The position numbers were made by a program, and so were the translations under genes. 64,000 nucleotides of DNA. It comes from Hyphomicrobiales bacterium. GTDB lineage: Bacteria > Pseudomonadota > Alphaproteobacteria > Rhizobiales > Kaistiaceae. The number at the start of each line of letters is the position of its first letter. The first letter of the stretch is position 1. The stretch lies in assembly GCA_017305635.1 (NCBI GenBank), contig JAFKKF010000006.1, positions 781,594 through 845,593 on the forward strand, written 5' to 3'. The notes under the pieces were generated by a model that did no database searches, was not told where the DNA came from, and saw nothing but the letters and a program-made list of their open reading frames with translations. Positions 63,894-64,000 of this stretch are shown here, one piece after another.

Positions 63894-64000
63894 TTACTCC
63901 ACCCAGCCGTGGGCCTGTCGCACCTTGACCATGGCGCCGAGGATAGCGTCCCAGGTCTTCTGGTCCTCCATGACGGCATTGGGGAACATGCAGCCGTCCC
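63894..64000 (-). CDS. C-terminal fragment of an unidentified protein
   Basis: The last 34 residues of a minus-strand gene are visible before the stop at 63894-63896. They read [20 protein letters not shown] and end [12 protein letters not shown] cannot name the family from this short end. It runs in the same direction as the Gfo/Idh/MocA gene, so it may be an operon partner, for example a sugar isomerase, but that is only a guess. Most of the gene is beyond the right edge. Confidence 0.6.
   Translation of the reverse strand, partial: DGCMFPNAVMEDQKTWDAILGAMVKVRQAHGWVE

Overview
The window is about 64 kb of GC-rich, densely packed chromosomal DNA. It looks like an alphaproteobacterium of the Rhizobiales (Hyphomicrobiales). 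The evidence is a complete PhyR-NepR-EcfG general stress locus, an FrcB-type fructose-binding protein with a ROK regulator, AapJ-type and OpuC-type transport genes, several small rhizobial stress proteins, and many class III cyclase and phosphorelay genes. I infer the order but cannot name the genus. I see no tRNA, rRNA, insertion sequence, prophage or CRISPR array.

Left part (1-20.8 kb). A VapBC-type toxin-antitoxin pair overlaps proB (glutamate 5-kinase). A hydantoin/aspartate racemase-family gene and a convergent RidA gene follow. Next is a ferrous iron uptake operon, efeU-efeO-efeB-efeM, in which EfeO has lost the HxxE motif of its M75 domain while EfeM keeps it. On the minus strand lie a GMC oxidoreductase/SDR pair and a four-gene signalling operon: a periplasmic haem c sensor, a hybrid histidine kinase, a single-domain response regulator and a HisKA-REC-adenylate cyclase. 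A TetR gene is divergent from an RND efflux pair across a perfect palindrome.

Middle (20.8-42.6 kb). A sugar catabolic cluster contains a SAF-domain oxidoreductase, a ROK repressor, a 39-bp palindrome, an FrcB-like binding protein, a PfkB kinase and an aldolase-like TIM barrel, but no ABC permease or ATPase. A second adenylate cyclase (DUF5939 type), a reverse transsulfuration pair (cystathionine beta-synthase and gamma-lyase) and a DMT exporter follow. Then come an acyl-CoA synthetase/enoyl-CoA hydratase pair, a DUF3830 gene, a GlsB-type stress membrane protein, an L,D-transpeptidase, an orphan AapJ-like binding protein, an OpuC-type osmoprotectant importer without its binding protein, and a DHDPS-family aldolase.

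Right part (42.8-64 kb). A complete glycogen operon, glgP-glgB-glgC-glgA-glgX, ends convergently on a gluconokinase gene. From 52.9 to about 60.7 kb lies a general stress island: small stress proteins, a histone H1-like protein, an HWE kinase, phyR, nepR-ecfG, DUF883 and holin-like membrane proteins, an AI-2E family transporter, a response regulator and a Crp/Fnr regulator. An ArsR-DUF1801-DUF1801-AHSA1 operon and a Gfo/Idh/MocA oxidoreductase finish the window.

The main result of reading the sequence is a set of eight exact copies of the EcfG promoter pattern GGAAC-N16-CGTT. All are intergenic. Seven lie 39-61 bases upstream of a start codon. They join phyR, nepR-ecfG, glsB, three small proteins and the H1-like gene into one stress regulon. 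The eighth has no reading frame behind it and leads into a 15-bp stem with a C-rich loop, which suggests a stress-induced small RNA.
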